This document shows, piece by piece, positions 32,637 through 41,370 of a stretch of 64,000 bases of DNA. Made by a program: the position numbers and the translations under genes. Location: NCBI RefSeq assembly GCF_009451885.1, contig NZ_WIAO01000003.1, positions 221,374 through 285,373 on the forward strand, written 5' to 3'. Under the pieces are notes generated by a model. The model was not told the DNA's origin. It searched no databases and saw only the letters and a list, made by a program, of their open reading frames with translations. Source of the DNA: Glycomyces albidus. GTDB taxonomy: Bacteria > Actinomycetota > Actinomycetes > Mycobacteriales > Micromonosporaceae. Position 1 is the stretch's first letter. Every line of letters starts with the position of its first letter.

Positions 32637-34463
32637 TCAGGTCCGGGCCGCGGCTTCCTCCTCCTCGACCGCGGGCTGCGCGAACTGCGCCTCGTAGAGC
32701 CGCGCGTACGCGCCGCCCGAAGTCAGCAGCTTCTCGTGCGGGCCCTGCTCGACTACCGTGCCGTGCTCCATCACCACGATCACGTCGGCGTCGCGGATCG
32801 TCGAGAGCCGGTGCGCGATCACGAAACTCGTGCGCCCCTGCCGCAGCGCGACCATCCCCTGCTGGACGAGCATCTCGGTGCGGGTGTCCACCGAGCTGGT
32901 CGCCTCGTCGAGGATGAGGATCGACGGATCGATCAGGAACGCCCGGGCGATCGTCACCAACTGCCGCTCGCCCGCGCTCAACCCGCCCTCGTCGGCGCCC
33001 ACGATCGTGTCGTAGCCGTCCGGCAGCGTCCGGATGAAGTGGTCGGCGTGCGCCGCCTGCGCGGCCGCGGCGACCTCCTCGCGGGTCGCTCCCGGCCTGC
33101 CGTACGCGATGTTCTCCGCGATGGTGCCCTCGAACAGCCACGTGTCCTGCAAGACCATGCCGATCCGGCGCCGCAGCCGCTCCCGCTCCACCGTGGACAC
33201 GTCGACGCCGTCGACGGTGATCCGGCCCGCGTCCAGGTCGTAGAACCGCATGAGCAGGTTGACCAGCGTGGTCTTCCCCGCCCCGGTCGGCCCCACGATC
33301 GCGACCGTCTGACCCGGCTGCGCCTCGAGCCACAAGTGCTCGATGAGCGGCTCGTCGGGCAGGTACCGGAACGACACGTCCTCGAACGCCACCCGCCCCT
33401 CGACCGCCGTCAGCTCGTCTCCCGCAGCGGCGGGCTCGGGCGACTGCTCCTCGGCGTCGAGGAACTCGAACACGCGCTCGCCCGAGGCGACCGCCGACTG
33501 CACCTGCCCGAACAGCGCCGCCAGCATGTTCAGCGGGTTCGAGAACTGGCCCGTGTACTGGATGAACGCCTGGATCTGCCCGAAGGTCAGCGCCCCGGCC
33601 GCCACCTGGAGCCCGCCGGCCACCGCCACGAGCACATAGGTCACCAGCCCCAGGAACGCCATCGCAGGACCGAGAAGCGCCGACACCCACTGCGCCCGGA
33701 CCGTGTTCTCGTACAGGTCCCGGTTGTGCCGCTCGAACACCGCCGCGCCCTCGGCCCGGCGGCCGAACAGGGTCACCAGCTGGTGCCCGGTGATCATCTC
33801 CTCGACGTGCCCGTTCAGCTTCCCGGTCGTCGCCCACTGCTGCGCGAACCGCGGCTGGCTGCGCCTGCCGATGATCCGCGCCGCCAGCACCGTCAGCGGC
33901 AGCGTCAGGACCACGATCAGCGTCAGCAGCGGCGAGATCGTGAGCATCATGATCGGCACGCCCACGAGGAACAGCAGGCCCTGCACGATCCGCTGGGTCA
34001 CCAGCCCGACGGTCTGCGTCAGGTTGTCGATGTCGTTGGTGACCCGCGACAGCACCTCGCCCCGGGGCCGGGAGTCGAAGTAGGACAGCGGAAGCGACGC
34101 GATCTTCCGGTCGGCCTCCTCGCGCAGCCGGTACGCCATGTGCTGCGCCATCTTCGCGATCGTGCGCCCGTTGCTCACGGTGATCCCGAAGGTGGCCAGC
34201 GAGATCGCGATGGCCAGCCCGAGCACCTGCGCGAGCGCCCCGAAGTCCACGTCGCCCGCCGAGGCGCCGTCGATGACGAGGTCGGTCGCGCGGCCCAGGA
34301 CCGCGGGCACGGCCAGCATCCCGAGGACCATCAGGACCCCGAAGCCCACGACGGAGGCGAGCCGGAGCCGGTCGCGGCGCAGGCGCTCGATGATGCGGCG
34401 CAGCGTGCCGCGGAAGTCGTCGGCCTTCTTCAGGGTCGGCGCCGCCAGACCCGGTCCGCGCAT
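32637..34463 (-). CDS. ABC exporter half-transporter, second subunit (multidrug type)
   Basis: 608 residues from an ATG at 34463; a GTG at 34469, overlapping the upstream stop as GTGA, is the alternative. An N-terminal six-helix exporter domain (about 30-330) is followed by an ATPase domain: Walker A GPTGAGKTT, signature LSAGERQ, Walker B ILILDEATSS, H-loop IAHRLST. The family's usual LSGGQ is LSAGE here. With the overlapping upstream gene it forms a heterodimeric exporter of the BmrCD/TM287-288 type. A TetR gene diverges from this operon, so export of a toxic compound or drug is likely. Confidence 0.9.
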   Translation of the reverse strand: MRGPGLAAPTLKKADDFRGTLRRIIERLRRDRLRLASVVGFGVLMVLGMLAVPAVLGRATDLVIDGASAGDVDFGALAQVLGLAIAISLATFGITVSNGRTIAKMAQHMAYRLREEADRKIASLPLSYFDSRPRGEVLSRVTNDIDNLTQTVGLVTQRIVQGLLFLVGVPIMMLTISPLLTLIVVLTLPLTVLAARIIGRRSQPRFAQQWATTGKLNGHVEEMITGHQLVTLFGRRAEGAAVFERHNRDLYENTVRAQWVSALLGPAMAFLGLVTYVLVAVAGGLQVAAGALTFGQIQAFIQYTGQFSNPLNMLAALFGQVQSAVASGERVFEFLDAEEQSPEPAAAGDELTAVEGRVAFEDVSFRYLPDEPLIEHLWLEAQPGQTVAIVGPTGAGKTTLVNLLMRFYDLDAGRITVDGVDVSTVERERLRRRIGMVLQDTWLFEGTIAENIAYGRPGATREEVAAAAQAAHADHFIRTLPDGYDTIVGADEGGLSAGERQLVTIARAFLIDPSILILDEATSSVDTRTEMLVQQGMVALRQGRTSFVIAHRLSTIRDADVIVVMEHGTVVEQGPHEKLLTSGGAYARLYEAQFAQPAVEEEEAAART

Positions 34464-34465
34464 GG

Positions 34466-36274
34466 TCACCGCGCCTCCTGAAGGGTGAGCTGGGAGTTGA
34501 CGATCTCGGCGTACACCGGATTGGACTCGAGGAGCTCCTCGTGGGTGCCGGTGCCGACGACCCGTCCGGCGTCGAGGACGACGATGCGGTCGGCGTCGCG
34601 GATCGTCGAGACCCGCTGGGCCACGATCACCTGCGCGGCGTCGGCGATGTCGGCCGCGAGCGCGGCCCGCAGCGCCGCGTCGGTGGCCGTGTCCAGTGCG
34701 GAGAACGAGTCGTCGAAGAGGTAGATCTTGGGCCGTGCCACCAGTGTCCGAGCGATGGCGAGGCGCTGGCGCTGTCCGCCGGAGACGGTGGTGCCGCCCT
34801 GGCCGATGACGGTGTCGAGGCCGTCGGGCATGGCGCGGACGAAGTCGGCGGCCTGGGCGGTCTCGAGCGCGCGCCACAGGGCCGCGTCGTCAGCGTCGGG
34901 GTCGCCGTAGCGCAGGTTCGAGGCGATGGTGCCCGAGAACAGGTAGGCGCGCTGGGGGACGAGGCCGACGGTGCGGGCGATGAGGGCCCGGTCCATGTCC
35001 CTGACGTCGACGCCGTCGATGCGGACGGCGCCTTCGTCCACGTCGAAGAGGCGGGGGACGAGGTTGAGCAGGGTGGTCTTGCCGGCGCCGGTGGAGCCGA
35101 TGACCGCGGTGGTCTGCCCGGGCCGGGCGATGAGGTCGACGCCGCGGAGGACGGCCTCTTCCGCGCCGGCGTACCGGAAGGTGACGCCGTCGATGTCGAG
35201 TTCGCCGCGCCCGGGGAGTTCGCCGACGGCGTCGACGGGGTCGATGATCGACGGCGCCGTGTCGAGGACTTCGCGGATGCGCCCGGCGGCGACCTTCGCG
35301 CGCGGGGCCATCATGAACACGCCCATGGACATCATGACCGAGCCGAGGATGAGCCCGGCGTAGGTGAGGAACGCGATCAGGTCGCCGATCTGCATGCGGC
35401 CGTCGGCGATGCGGGCGGCGCCGATCCAGACGATCGCGATCGAGGTGAGGTTGCTGACGGCCATGGCGGTGGCGCCGAAGAACGCCTGGACGCGGCCGAC
35501 GCGGAGGGATGCGGCGGTGAGTTCGGCGTTGGCGTCGCTGAAGCGGCGCTGCTCGTGGTCGTCGCGGACGAACGCGCGGATGACGCGGATGCCGGTGATG
35601 TGCTCGCGCATGACCCGGTTGATGCCGTCGATGCCCCGCTGCATGACGCGGCCGGCCGGGATCATCGCTGTGACGATGAACGAGATGGCGACGGCGACGA
35701 CGGGGATCGCGGCCAGGAGCACGCCGGTCATCGGCACGTCGAGCGTGAGCGCGAGCGACAGGCCGCCGATCGCGGTGATCGGCGCGGTCAGGAACAGGGT
35801 GAGGCCCATGACCAGCATGGTGACGACCTGGGTGACGTCGTTCGTGGTGCGGGTGATGAGCGAGGGGGCGCCGAATCGGTCCATCTCGGCGGCGGAGAAG
35901 CGCTGCACCTGGGCGAAGAGGTCGGCGCGGAGATCGCGGCCGAGGCCCATGGAGGCGCGGGCGCCGTAGTAGACGCCGAGGGCGGCCGCGGTGAGCTGGA
36001 CGACGGTGACGGCGAGCATGAGGGCGCCGTGGCGGATCACGTAGCCGGTGTCGCCGGCCGCGACGCCGTTGTTGATCAGGTCGGCGTTGAGGGTGGGCAC
36101 GTACAGGGACGCGAGGGTCTGCACGATCTGGAAGACGACCGTGAGGAGGAGCGGCCTGCGGTGGGGGCGGAGGTAGTCGGCGAGGAGGCGGAGGATCGAC
36201 GCCTCCGGTTCGTCCTCCCCGCCGGCGGGGGGTGCCGTCCGGCGGACGGTGTCGGGCGGTGGGTTTCCTGTCAT
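34466..36274 (-). CDS. ABC exporter half-transporter, first subunit (multidrug type)
   Basis: 602 residues from the ATG at 36274. Exporter transmembrane domain (about 35-320), then the ATPase: Walker A GSTGAGKTT, signature VSGGQRQR, Walker B IYLFDDSFSALD. The residue after Walker B is Asp instead of Glu, and the switch histidine region reads IVAQRVST, with Gln for His. This is the signature of the degenerate site of heterodimeric exporters. The partner subunit keeps the Glu and His, so one active and one degenerate site are predicted. Its promoter overlaps the TetR operator candidate. Confidence 0.92.
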   Translation of the reverse strand: MTGNPPPDTVRRTAPPAGGEDEPEASILRLLADYLRPHRRPLLLTVVFQIVQTLASLYVPTLNADLINNGVAAGDTGYVIRHGALMLAVTVVQLTAAALGVYYGARASMGLGRDLRADLFAQVQRFSAAEMDRFGAPSLITRTTNDVTQVVTMLVMGLTLFLTAPITAIGGLSLALTLDVPMTGVLLAAIPVVAVAISFIVTAMIPAGRVMQRGIDGINRVMREHITGIRVIRAFVRDDHEQRRFSDANAELTAASLRVGRVQAFFGATAMAVSNLTSIAIVWIGAARIADGRMQIGDLIAFLTYAGLILGSVMMSMGVFMMAPRAKVAAGRIREVLDTAPSIIDPVDAVGELPGRGELDIDGVTFRYAGAEEAVLRGVDLIARPGQTTAVIGSTGAGKTTLLNLVPRLFDVDEGAVRIDGVDVRDMDRALIARTVGLVPQRAYLFSGTIASNLRYGDPDADDAALWRALETAQAADFVRAMPDGLDTVIGQGGTTVSGGQRQRLAIARTLVARPKIYLFDDSFSALDTATDAALRAALAADIADAAQVIVAQRVSTIRDADRIVVLDAGRVVGTGTHEELLESNPVYAEIVNSQLTLQEAR

Positions 36275-36281
36275 GCCGCCG

Positions 36282-36311
36282 AGCGTAGCACCGAACTTTG
36301 ACCGGGTACAA
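36282..36311 (-). promoter_or_regulatory. Promoter of the ABC exporter operon
   Basis: On the minus strand TTGTAC (36311-36306), an 18-base spacer and TACGCT (36287-36282) give a -35/-10 pair. Transcription would begin next to the ATG at 36274, consistent with the lack of a ribosome binding site (leaderless or nearly so). Confidence 0.5.
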
Positions 36312-36314
36312 AGT
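36295..36314. promoter_or_regulatory. TetR-type operator palindrome
   Basis: ACTTTG and CAAAGT are exact inverted arms around an eight-base centre; one further base pair extends them on each side (36294-36315). The site overlaps the -35 and spacer of the exporter promoter and lies upstream of the divergent tetR promoter. This is ideal for repression of the exporter. Confidence 0.6.
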
Positions 36315-36330
36315 TTTTCCAGGACTAATT

Positions 36331-36359
36331 TTGGTCTCGGTCCATCCAAGTCTGATACA
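36331..36359 (+). promoter_or_regulatory. Promoter of the TetR regulator gene (leaderless)
   Basis: TTGGTC (36331-36336), a 17-base spacer and GATACA (36354-36359) place transcription start at about 36366, next to the ATG at 36368. No ribosome binding site precedes the ATG. Confidence 0.45.
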
Positions 36360-36367
36360 GTTGCGGC

Positions 36368-37159
36368 ATGGAACAACGGAGCGGCCTGCGCGAACGCAAG
36401 AAGAACGCCATGTGGGGGCGCCTGAAGGCGACCGCGCTCCAGATGTTCGTGGAACGCGGATACGAGAACGTCTCCGTCGCCGAGATCGCCGCCGCCGCGG
36501 AGGTCTCCAAGGCCACGGTGTTCAACTACTTCCCGACGAAGGAAGACCTCGTCATCGGCGGCATGAAGCACCACGTCGAGGACCCCGCGCGCGTCGTGCG
36601 CGAGCGGCCGCGCGGCCAGACCCCGCACGCGGCCCTGCGCGACCGCTACCTGGAGCTGCTCGAGCACCGCGCCCCCCAGACGGGCCTGAGCGACAATCCG
36701 CGGTTCCTGGAGGTCCAGCGCCTCCTCCAGACCACCCCCGCGCTGATGGTGAGCGCCATGGACTACCGCCGCCGGTCGGCGGTGCTCCTGGCCGAGGTCC
36801 TCATCGAGGAGGGCCACCCGCGCCTCACCTCCCGACTGGTCGCCTCCCAGCTCCTGCACACCCAGCACATCCTCGTCGAGGTCAACGTCCACCACATCCT
36901 CGAGGGCGAGCCGATCGACGAGCTCCACCAGCGGGCCGTCACCGCCGCCCACCACGCGTTCGGGCTGCTCGAGCACGGCATCGGCGACCTCATGCGCCGC
37001 GACAGCGAGCCGCCCGCGCCCGACGCCGCCTTCACGCCCGACGGCTGCCGCATCGGCTACGAGCCCGGCCGCGCCGAGGCCGAGGAGGTCCTCGAGCGGT
37101 TCATGGCCGGGCCCGCCGACGACGTCCTCAAGGCGCTGACGGACCCCGGCCGCCGCTGA
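36368..37159 (+). CDS. TetR family transcriptional regulator
   Basis: 263 residues. The N-terminal TetR helix-turn-helix is clear: RKKNAMWGRLKATALQMFVERGYENVSVAEIAAAAEVSKATVFNYFPTKEDLV (about 10-62). The larger C-terminal ligand domain shows no close match I can name. It diverges from a heterodimeric ABC exporter with a 93-base shared region holding a 20-bp palindrome, the classic layout of a drug-responsive repressor. The C-terminal tail (about 215-263) is longer than in small TetR proteins. Confidence 0.92.
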   Translation: MEQRSGLRERKKNAMWGRLKATALQMFVERGYENVSVAEIAAAAEVSKATVFNYFPTKEDLVIGGMKHHVEDPARVVRERPRGQTPHAALRDRYLELLEHRAPQTGLSDNPRFLEVQRLLQTTPALMVSAMDYRRRSAVLLAEVLIEEGHPRLTSRLVASQLLHTQHILVEVNVHHILEGEPIDELHQRAVTAAHHAFGLLEHGIGDLMRRDSEPPAPDAAFTPDGCRIGYEPGRAEAEEVLERFMAGPADDVLKALTDPGRR

Positions 37160-37220
37160 GTTCGGTGCGGTTTCAGGACGGCGGTTACGGCTGTGGCGCA
37201 TCGTGACTAAACTCCGGCCC

Positions 37221-37841
37221 ATGTCCTCACTCGACCACCTCGTTCTCGCCACGCCCGACCTGGCCGCCACGGTCAAGGAGGTCGGCCGCCTGACCGGGAC
37301 GCAACCCGTCCCGGGCGGCGTCCACCAGGGCCTGGGCACCAGGAACTTCCTGCTCGGCCTCGGCGATGGCGCCTACCTCGAGATCATCGGCCCGGACCGG
37401 GAGCAGCCCGACCCCGGGCGGCCCCGCCCGTTCGGCATCGACAACCTCGTCGACGCCCGGCTCGTCACCTGGGCCGTCCGGGTCGAGGACATCGACGACG
37501 CGGTCGCCGCCTCCCGCGAGTCCGGATACGACCCCGGCGAACCGTGGGACATGACCCGCACGACCGCCGACGGCCGCACCCTCAACTGGCGCCTGACCCT
37601 CGACCGCGAGGGCCGCCACCGCGGCCCCGTGCCCTTCCTCATCGACTGGGGCCTGACCCCGCACCCCGCCGACGAACTGCCGGTCGTCCCGCTCGTGGGC
37701 CTGGAGGCGGTCCACCCGCACCCTGAGCGCGTCGGACCCCACATCGACGCCATCGGCGCGAAGCTCCCGATGAAGGCCGGCAACCGCGGCGCCCTCGCCG
37801 CGACGCTCTTCGGCGAGTCCGGCCTCGTGGTCCTGATCTGA
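37221..37841 (+). CDS. VOC (glyoxalase-like) family protein
   Basis: 206 residues from the ATG at 37221; an ATG six codons upstream is in frame but has no better context. It belongs to the glyoxalase-like group with one N-terminal beta-alpha-beta-beta-beta unit: LDHLVLATPDLAATVKEVGRLTG, GTRNFLLGLGDGAYLEIIGPD and TWAVRVEDIDDAVAASRESG. The C-terminal half keeps FLIDWG..PHP, a segment typical of this subgroup. The metal ligands and substrate are not obvious. It is convergent with the dioxygenase gene. Confidence 0.85.
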   Translation: MSSLDHLVLATPDLAATVKEVGRLTGTQPVPGGVHQGLGTRNFLLGLGDGAYLEIIGPDREQPDPGRPRPFGIDNLVDARLVTWAVRVEDIDDAVAASRESGYDPGEPWDMTRTTADGRTLNWRLTLDREGRHRGPVPFLIDWGLTPHPADELPVVPLVGLEAVHPHPERVGPHIDAIGAKLPMKAGNRGALAATLFGESGLVVLI

Positions 37842-37880
37842 ACCCGCTCGACGCGACGCCGCGCGGAACCGAACGCAAGC

Positions 37881-37911
37881 AGGCCCGCCACCGCAGCGCG
37901 GTCGCGGGCCT
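37881..37911. terminator. Bidirectional terminator between VOC and dioxygenase genes
   Basis: AGGCCCGC (37881-37888) pairs with GCGGGCCT (37904-37911), and ACCGC/GCGGT extends the stem inside. TTTCCC follows. Confidence 0.8.
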
Positions 37912-37921
37912 TTCCCTGCGC

Positions 37922-38854
37922 TCAGCCTTCCGAGCCCGGCGGGGTCCCGCCGGGGCCGCCGTCCCCTCCGCCGCCTGACATCCCGCCGGCGGCCGCCTCG
38001 GTCGCCGTGTCGACGCCGACCGCGAGCGCGATCGCGTACCCGCCGGCGACGTCGCCGGTGACGGTCGCGAGTTGCGAGGCGCCGCCGTCGTCGCTGAAGA
38101 TCCCGTCGGACTCCAGTGAGACCTGCGAGAGGTTCTCGACCGACTGCTCGTACCCCTCCTCGGCGTACACGGTCTCGCAGACGTCCTGCGGCAGCGCGAT
38201 CTGCGAGGTCGCGATCGCGTTGGCGCTGTCGCTGATCGAGTCGGCGTCCGGGTAGACCTCGAAGTGGAGGTGCGGCCAGCGGCCCGAGTAGCAGGCCGGG
38301 AAGACGCTCTGGAACGCGACGACCCCGTCGGCGTCGGCGACCTGCACCCCGCGCAGGTAGTTCTCGCCCTCGACGCCTTCGGAGTACATCGAGTACCGGC
38401 CTTCGCGGTCGCAGTGCCACAGGTAGACGGCCGCACCCTCGAAGCGGGCGTTGTCGTTCGCCATGTCGTAGACCGTCAGCTCGATGCCCATCGGCACGCC
38501 TTCGGCGGTGGTCGTGCTGCTCCCGAAGCTGGAGCGGATGTCGCTGCGGACGACGCCGCTCTCGGCGAGCACGTCGGGGCCGTTCGAGCCGTCGCCCGGG
38601 TACGGCCCGGCGGTCTCCTGCGGGATCTCAGTCAGCTCCCCTGACGAGGCCGTCCCGGAATTGGAGCCGTCGTCGCCCGAGCCCGTGCACGCCGCCAGTC
38701 CCAGGGCCGCGGCCCCGGCGCCTGCGACGAGCACGCCGCGGCGGCTGAGCAGCGTCCCGATGTCGAACTGGAGGCCCTGGTCGACCAGCTCCTCGTCGGG
38801 CCTGGCGTACGGCCGGCCCTCATAGGTCGGCTTCACGTCCTGCTTGGCGGTCAC
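37922..38854 (-). CDS. Exported intradiol ring-cleavage dioxygenase-like lipoprotein
   Basis: 310 residues. An unusually long 36-residue cytoplasmic N-terminus precedes a twin-arginine signal (SRRGVLVAGAGAAALGLAAC), whose end is also a lipobox (C56). The protein is probably Tat-exported and membrane-anchored. The catalytic domain belongs to the intradiol dioxygenase fold, with candidate iron ligands Y154 (EGRY), Y189 (PACY), H195 and H197 (WPHLHF). Characterised relatives use ferric iron to open catechols between the hydroxyls. Extracytoplasmic versions are common in Actinobacteria, but their substrate is not established. The C-terminus is Gly/Pro-rich and disordered. Confidence 0.88.
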   Translation of the reverse strand: MTAKQDVKPTYEGRPYARPDEELVDQGLQFDIGTLLSRRGVLVAGAGAAALGLAACTGSGDDGSNSGTASSGELTEIPQETAGPYPGDGSNGPDVLAESGVVRSDIRSSFGSSTTTAEGVPMGIELTVYDMANDNARFEGAAVYLWHCDREGRYSMYSEGVEGENYLRGVQVADADGVVAFQSVFPACYSGRWPHLHFEVYPDADSISDSANAIATSQIALPQDVCETVYAEEGYEQSVENLSQVSLESDGIFSDDGGASQLATVTGDVAGGYAIALAVGVDTATEAAAGGMSGGGGDGGPGGTPPGSEG

Positions 38855-38947
38855 TGTCCCACCCCTCTCACCTCGTGTTCCGCCATTCTTCGGGGGCTCG
38901 TCCCGGTGCGGCTGGAAGGCGGATCAGAGAAGCATGGGAACCGGGCG

Positions 38948-39772
38948 TCACACCCGGCTCGCCTTGAGCGAGTACATGAGCGGGGCGCGCGGCACGCCGC
39001 CGGGCTGGTGGAAGTGCCTGCCGGTCTGCTCGAGGGAGGCGAACTTCTGGAACAGGGTCCAGTCGCGCTCGTGCAGGAACTCGATGCGCAGCCCGGTCGC
39101 CGCGATCGCGGACACGACCGAGCCGAGCGAGTGGTTCCACTCGTAGTTGAGGTTGTTCCGGGTGTTCGCCTCGCCGTCGGTGTAGGTGCCCGGCTCGTCG
39201 AAGACCATGGCCTCCTCGTCCAAGTAGTCGCGTTCGAAGCGGGTGCCGGTGTCCCAGTCGAGGACGTCGGCCACCGGGTGGAACTCGGCGAGGTACAGGA
39301 ACCCGCCGGGCGCGACCAGGGAGGCGGCGACCTCGGCCCAGCGTTCGACGTCGGGCAGCCAGACGAGCGCGCCGATGCCGGTGTAGACGATGTCGAAGGT
39401 CCGCCCGCCGAGGGCCTCGCGGGCGTCGTACACGTCCGCGGCGACGAACGAAGCCCGCTCGGGCCCGAAGCCGAGGCCGGCGGCGAGGCCGCGCGCGACC
39501 TCGAGCGCCGGCTCGGAGAAGTCGAGCCCCACGACCTCGGCGGCGCCGTGACGGGCCCACGAGAGCGTGTCCTGCCCCATGTGGCATTGCAGGTGGACGA
39601 GGCGCTTGCCGGTCACGTCGCCGACCTCCTCGACTTCGAACGCGTTGACGTCGCCGCCGCCGGCCAGGAAGCCCGCCTGGTCGTAGTGGCGGCTCGCGGC
39701 GTGGATCGGGACGCGCTCGTCCCACATGGCCCGGTTGGCGTCGCGCCACTGGGCGCCGGAGGTCGCGGTCAT
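38948..39772 (-). CDS. Class I SAM-dependent methyltransferase
   Basis: 274 residues from the ATG at 39772; a GTG two codons upstream is the other choice. The Rossmann-fold SAM site is visible: LVHLQCHMGQDTLSWARHGAAEVVGLDFSEPALEVARG (motifs I and II), then FVAADVYDA and FDIVYTGIGALVWLPDVERWAEVAASLVAPGGFLYLAEFHP. The C-terminal EWNHSLGSVVSAIAATGLRIEFLHE is typical of a common small-molecule subgroup. The substrate is unknown. It follows the GNAT gene on the same strand after a 45-base gap, so the two may be cotranscribed. Confidence 0.9.
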   Translation of the reverse strand: MTATSGAQWRDANRAMWDERVPIHAASRHYDQAGFLAGGGDVNAFEVEEVGDVTGKRLVHLQCHMGQDTLSWARHGAAEVVGLDFSEPALEVARGLAAGLGFGPERASFVAADVYDAREALGGRTFDIVYTGIGALVWLPDVERWAEVAASLVAPGGFLYLAEFHPVADVLDWDTGTRFERDYLDEEAMVFDEPGTYTDGEANTRNNLNYEWNHSLGSVVSAIAATGLRIEFLHERDWTLFQKFASLEQTGRHFHQPGGVPRAPLMYSLKASRV

Positions 39773-39817
39773 AGGCACACTGTGACAGCGGTGGCGTTGA
39801 CCGGCAAGCGATTTGCC

Positions 39818-40471
39818 TCAATCGCGCTTGCTGCGAGCCCCGGGGAAGTCGGAGACGAAGGACCAGCCCAGGTGCTCGTAGAGGGCGCGGCCGTCGTCGC
39901 TGGCGACGAGCAGGCCCCAGGCCATGCCGAGCGCGTGCGCCTGGACGGCGAGGGCGCGCATCATCAGGGTCCCGAGGCCGCGGCGCCGGTGGGCCGGGGC
40001 GGTGACGACCTTGTCGAACACGCCGAAGTCGTCGGTGCGGCCGAGGCGCGCGGAAGCGGCCAGGTCGCCGTTGGCGTGGAAGACCCGCGCCACGGTGAGC
40101 GGCCCTTCGGTCTCGACGGTGAGCCGGTACCCGTCGGGGACGGCGTAGGCGGCGGGTGCGAACGCGACGGTCATGAGGTGGCCGCCCTCGTCCATCGTCC
40201 AGGAGGCGGGGACGATCGAGCGGAGCAGCTCGGACGGCCCGGCGATCATGACCTGGCGGCCGGGGACGTCGAGCCGTGCGGCGGTCTCGGCGAGGGATTC
40301 GGGGGTGTAGGTGTGGAAGACGCGGCGGATCTCGGTGCTCGGCGGGCCGACCGCGACCTCGAAGCCGCCGTCGATCGGCTCGGGCTGCGCGGTGATGCGC
40401 GAGTGGGCGCGGCCGCGGCCCCAGGCCATGACGAGGTCGGGGAGGGTGTGGCCGGTGGGCGTGCTGGTCAT
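39818..40471 (-). CDS. GNAT family N-acetyltransferase
   Basis: 217 residues, AAGGAG upstream of the ATG. The N-terminal half (about 1-115) shows no acetyltransferase motif and may be a degenerate first domain. The C-terminal half has the acetyl-CoA loop KVVTAPAHRRRGLGTLMMRALAVQAHALGM and the following LLVASDDGRALYEHLGWSFV, a canonical motif A/B pair. The substrate is unknown. An 8-bp perfect inverted repeat 38 bases upstream is a candidate operator. Confidence 0.85.
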   Translation of the reverse strand: MTSTPTGHTLPDLVMAWGRGRAHSRITAQPEPIDGGFEVAVGPPSTEIRRVFHTYTPESLAETAARLDVPGRQVMIAGPSELLRSIVPASWTMDEGGHLMTVAFAPAAYAVPDGYRLTVETEGPLTVARVFHANGDLAASARLGRTDDFGVFDKVVTAPAHRRRGLGTLMMRALAVQAHALGMAWGLLVASDDGRALYEHLGWSFVSDFPGARSKRD

Positions 40472-40508
40472 GGGGGGCTCCTTCGGTACGGTGCGAACAC
40501 CTGGACTC

Positions 40509-40529
40509 TATTGCAACTATCTTGCAATA
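40509..40529. promoter_or_regulatory. TTGCAA palindrome between GNAT and tag genes
   Basis: TATTGCAA and TTGCAATA are exact inverted arms around CTATC. Each arm contains the self-complementary TTGCAA. It is strikingly AT-rich for the region and sits between divergent genes, so it is probably a repressor site. Confidence 0.5.
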
Positions 40530-40618
40530 AGCCACCGACATTCCCGAGCGCGAGGTCGCGGATCGGCGAGGACGTGTCGGACCCGGCGCGTAGGCTCGCG
40601 TCGGTCAGGAGGGAAGCG

Positions 40619-41206
40619 ATGAGTGACGCGGTGATGTCGGCCGAGGACGGCCTGGCGCGGTGCCCATGGGGTGCGGCCCCGGAGATCTACCGGGACTACC
40701 ACGACGGCGAGTGGGGCCGACCGGTGCGCGGCGACGACGAGCTGTTCGAGCGGGTGAGCCTGGAGGCGTTCCAGTCGGGCCTGTCGTGGCTGGTGATCCT
40801 GCGCAAGCGCGAGGCGTTCCGCAAGGCGTTCGACGGCTTCTCGATCGCCAAGGTCGCCGCCTACACCGACGACGACGCCGAGCGGCTTCTGGCCGACGCG
40901 GGCATCGTCCGCAACCGCTTGAAGATCGCGGCGACCATCGCGAACGCGAAGGCCGCCGCCGAACTCGCCGGCACCGCGGTGGGCGGCCTCAGCGAGCTCG
41001 TGTGGTCCTACGCGCCCGACCGGCGCGAGCGGCCCAAGCGACTGGCGGACGTCCCGGCCGTCACCCCCGAGTCGACGGCCCTGTCGAAGGCCCTCAAGAA
41101 GCACGGCTTCCGTTTCGTCGGCCCGACCACCGCCTACGCGATGATGCAGGCGGTGGGGATGGTCGACGACCACCTGGCCGACTGCCACGTGCCCGAACTG
41201 CCCTAG
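40619..41206 (+). CDS. tag: DNA-3-methyladenine glycosylase I
   Basis: 195 residues with AGGAGG six bases before the ATG. It removes 3-methyladenine from alkylated DNA in base excision repair. The zinc ligands C15, H28, H185 and C189 keep the spacing of the E. coli enzyme (Cys4, His17, His175, Cys179). The catalytic glutamate lies at E49 (RVSLEAFQSGLSW). Other family motifs are HDGEWG and LSKALKKHGFRFVGPTTAYAMMQAVGMVDDH. Full length, single gene. Confidence 0.95.
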   Translation: MSDAVMSAEDGLARCPWGAAPEIYRDYHDGEWGRPVRGDDELFERVSLEAFQSGLSWLVILRKREAFRKAFDGFSIAKVAAYTDDDAERLLADAGIVRNRLKIAATIANAKAAAELAGTAVGGLSELVWSYAPDRRERPKRLADVPAVTPESTALSKALKKHGFRFVGPTTAYAMMQAVGMVDDHLADCHVPELP

Positions 41207-41329
41207 CGCCCCGGGGCCGTTGCCCTGGGCGGCGGCGCCGCGGCCACCGGGAGCACGGGCTCGCGGAGGTGAGGCCGCTGCATTGACTCCAGCGTGTCGG
41301 CGTCCTGGCGGCGCCGACCCCGAGTGCGC

Positions 41330-41364
41330 GCTCGGCGGGACCGCTCGTCCGGGCCCCGCCGAGC
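41330..41364. terminator. Bidirectional terminator between tag and the phosphodiester glycosidase gene
   Basis: GCTCGGCGGG (41330-41339) pairs with CCCGCCGAGC (41355-41364), seven bases from the convergent stop codon. Confidence 0.7.
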
Positions 41365-41370
41365 CGCGCG

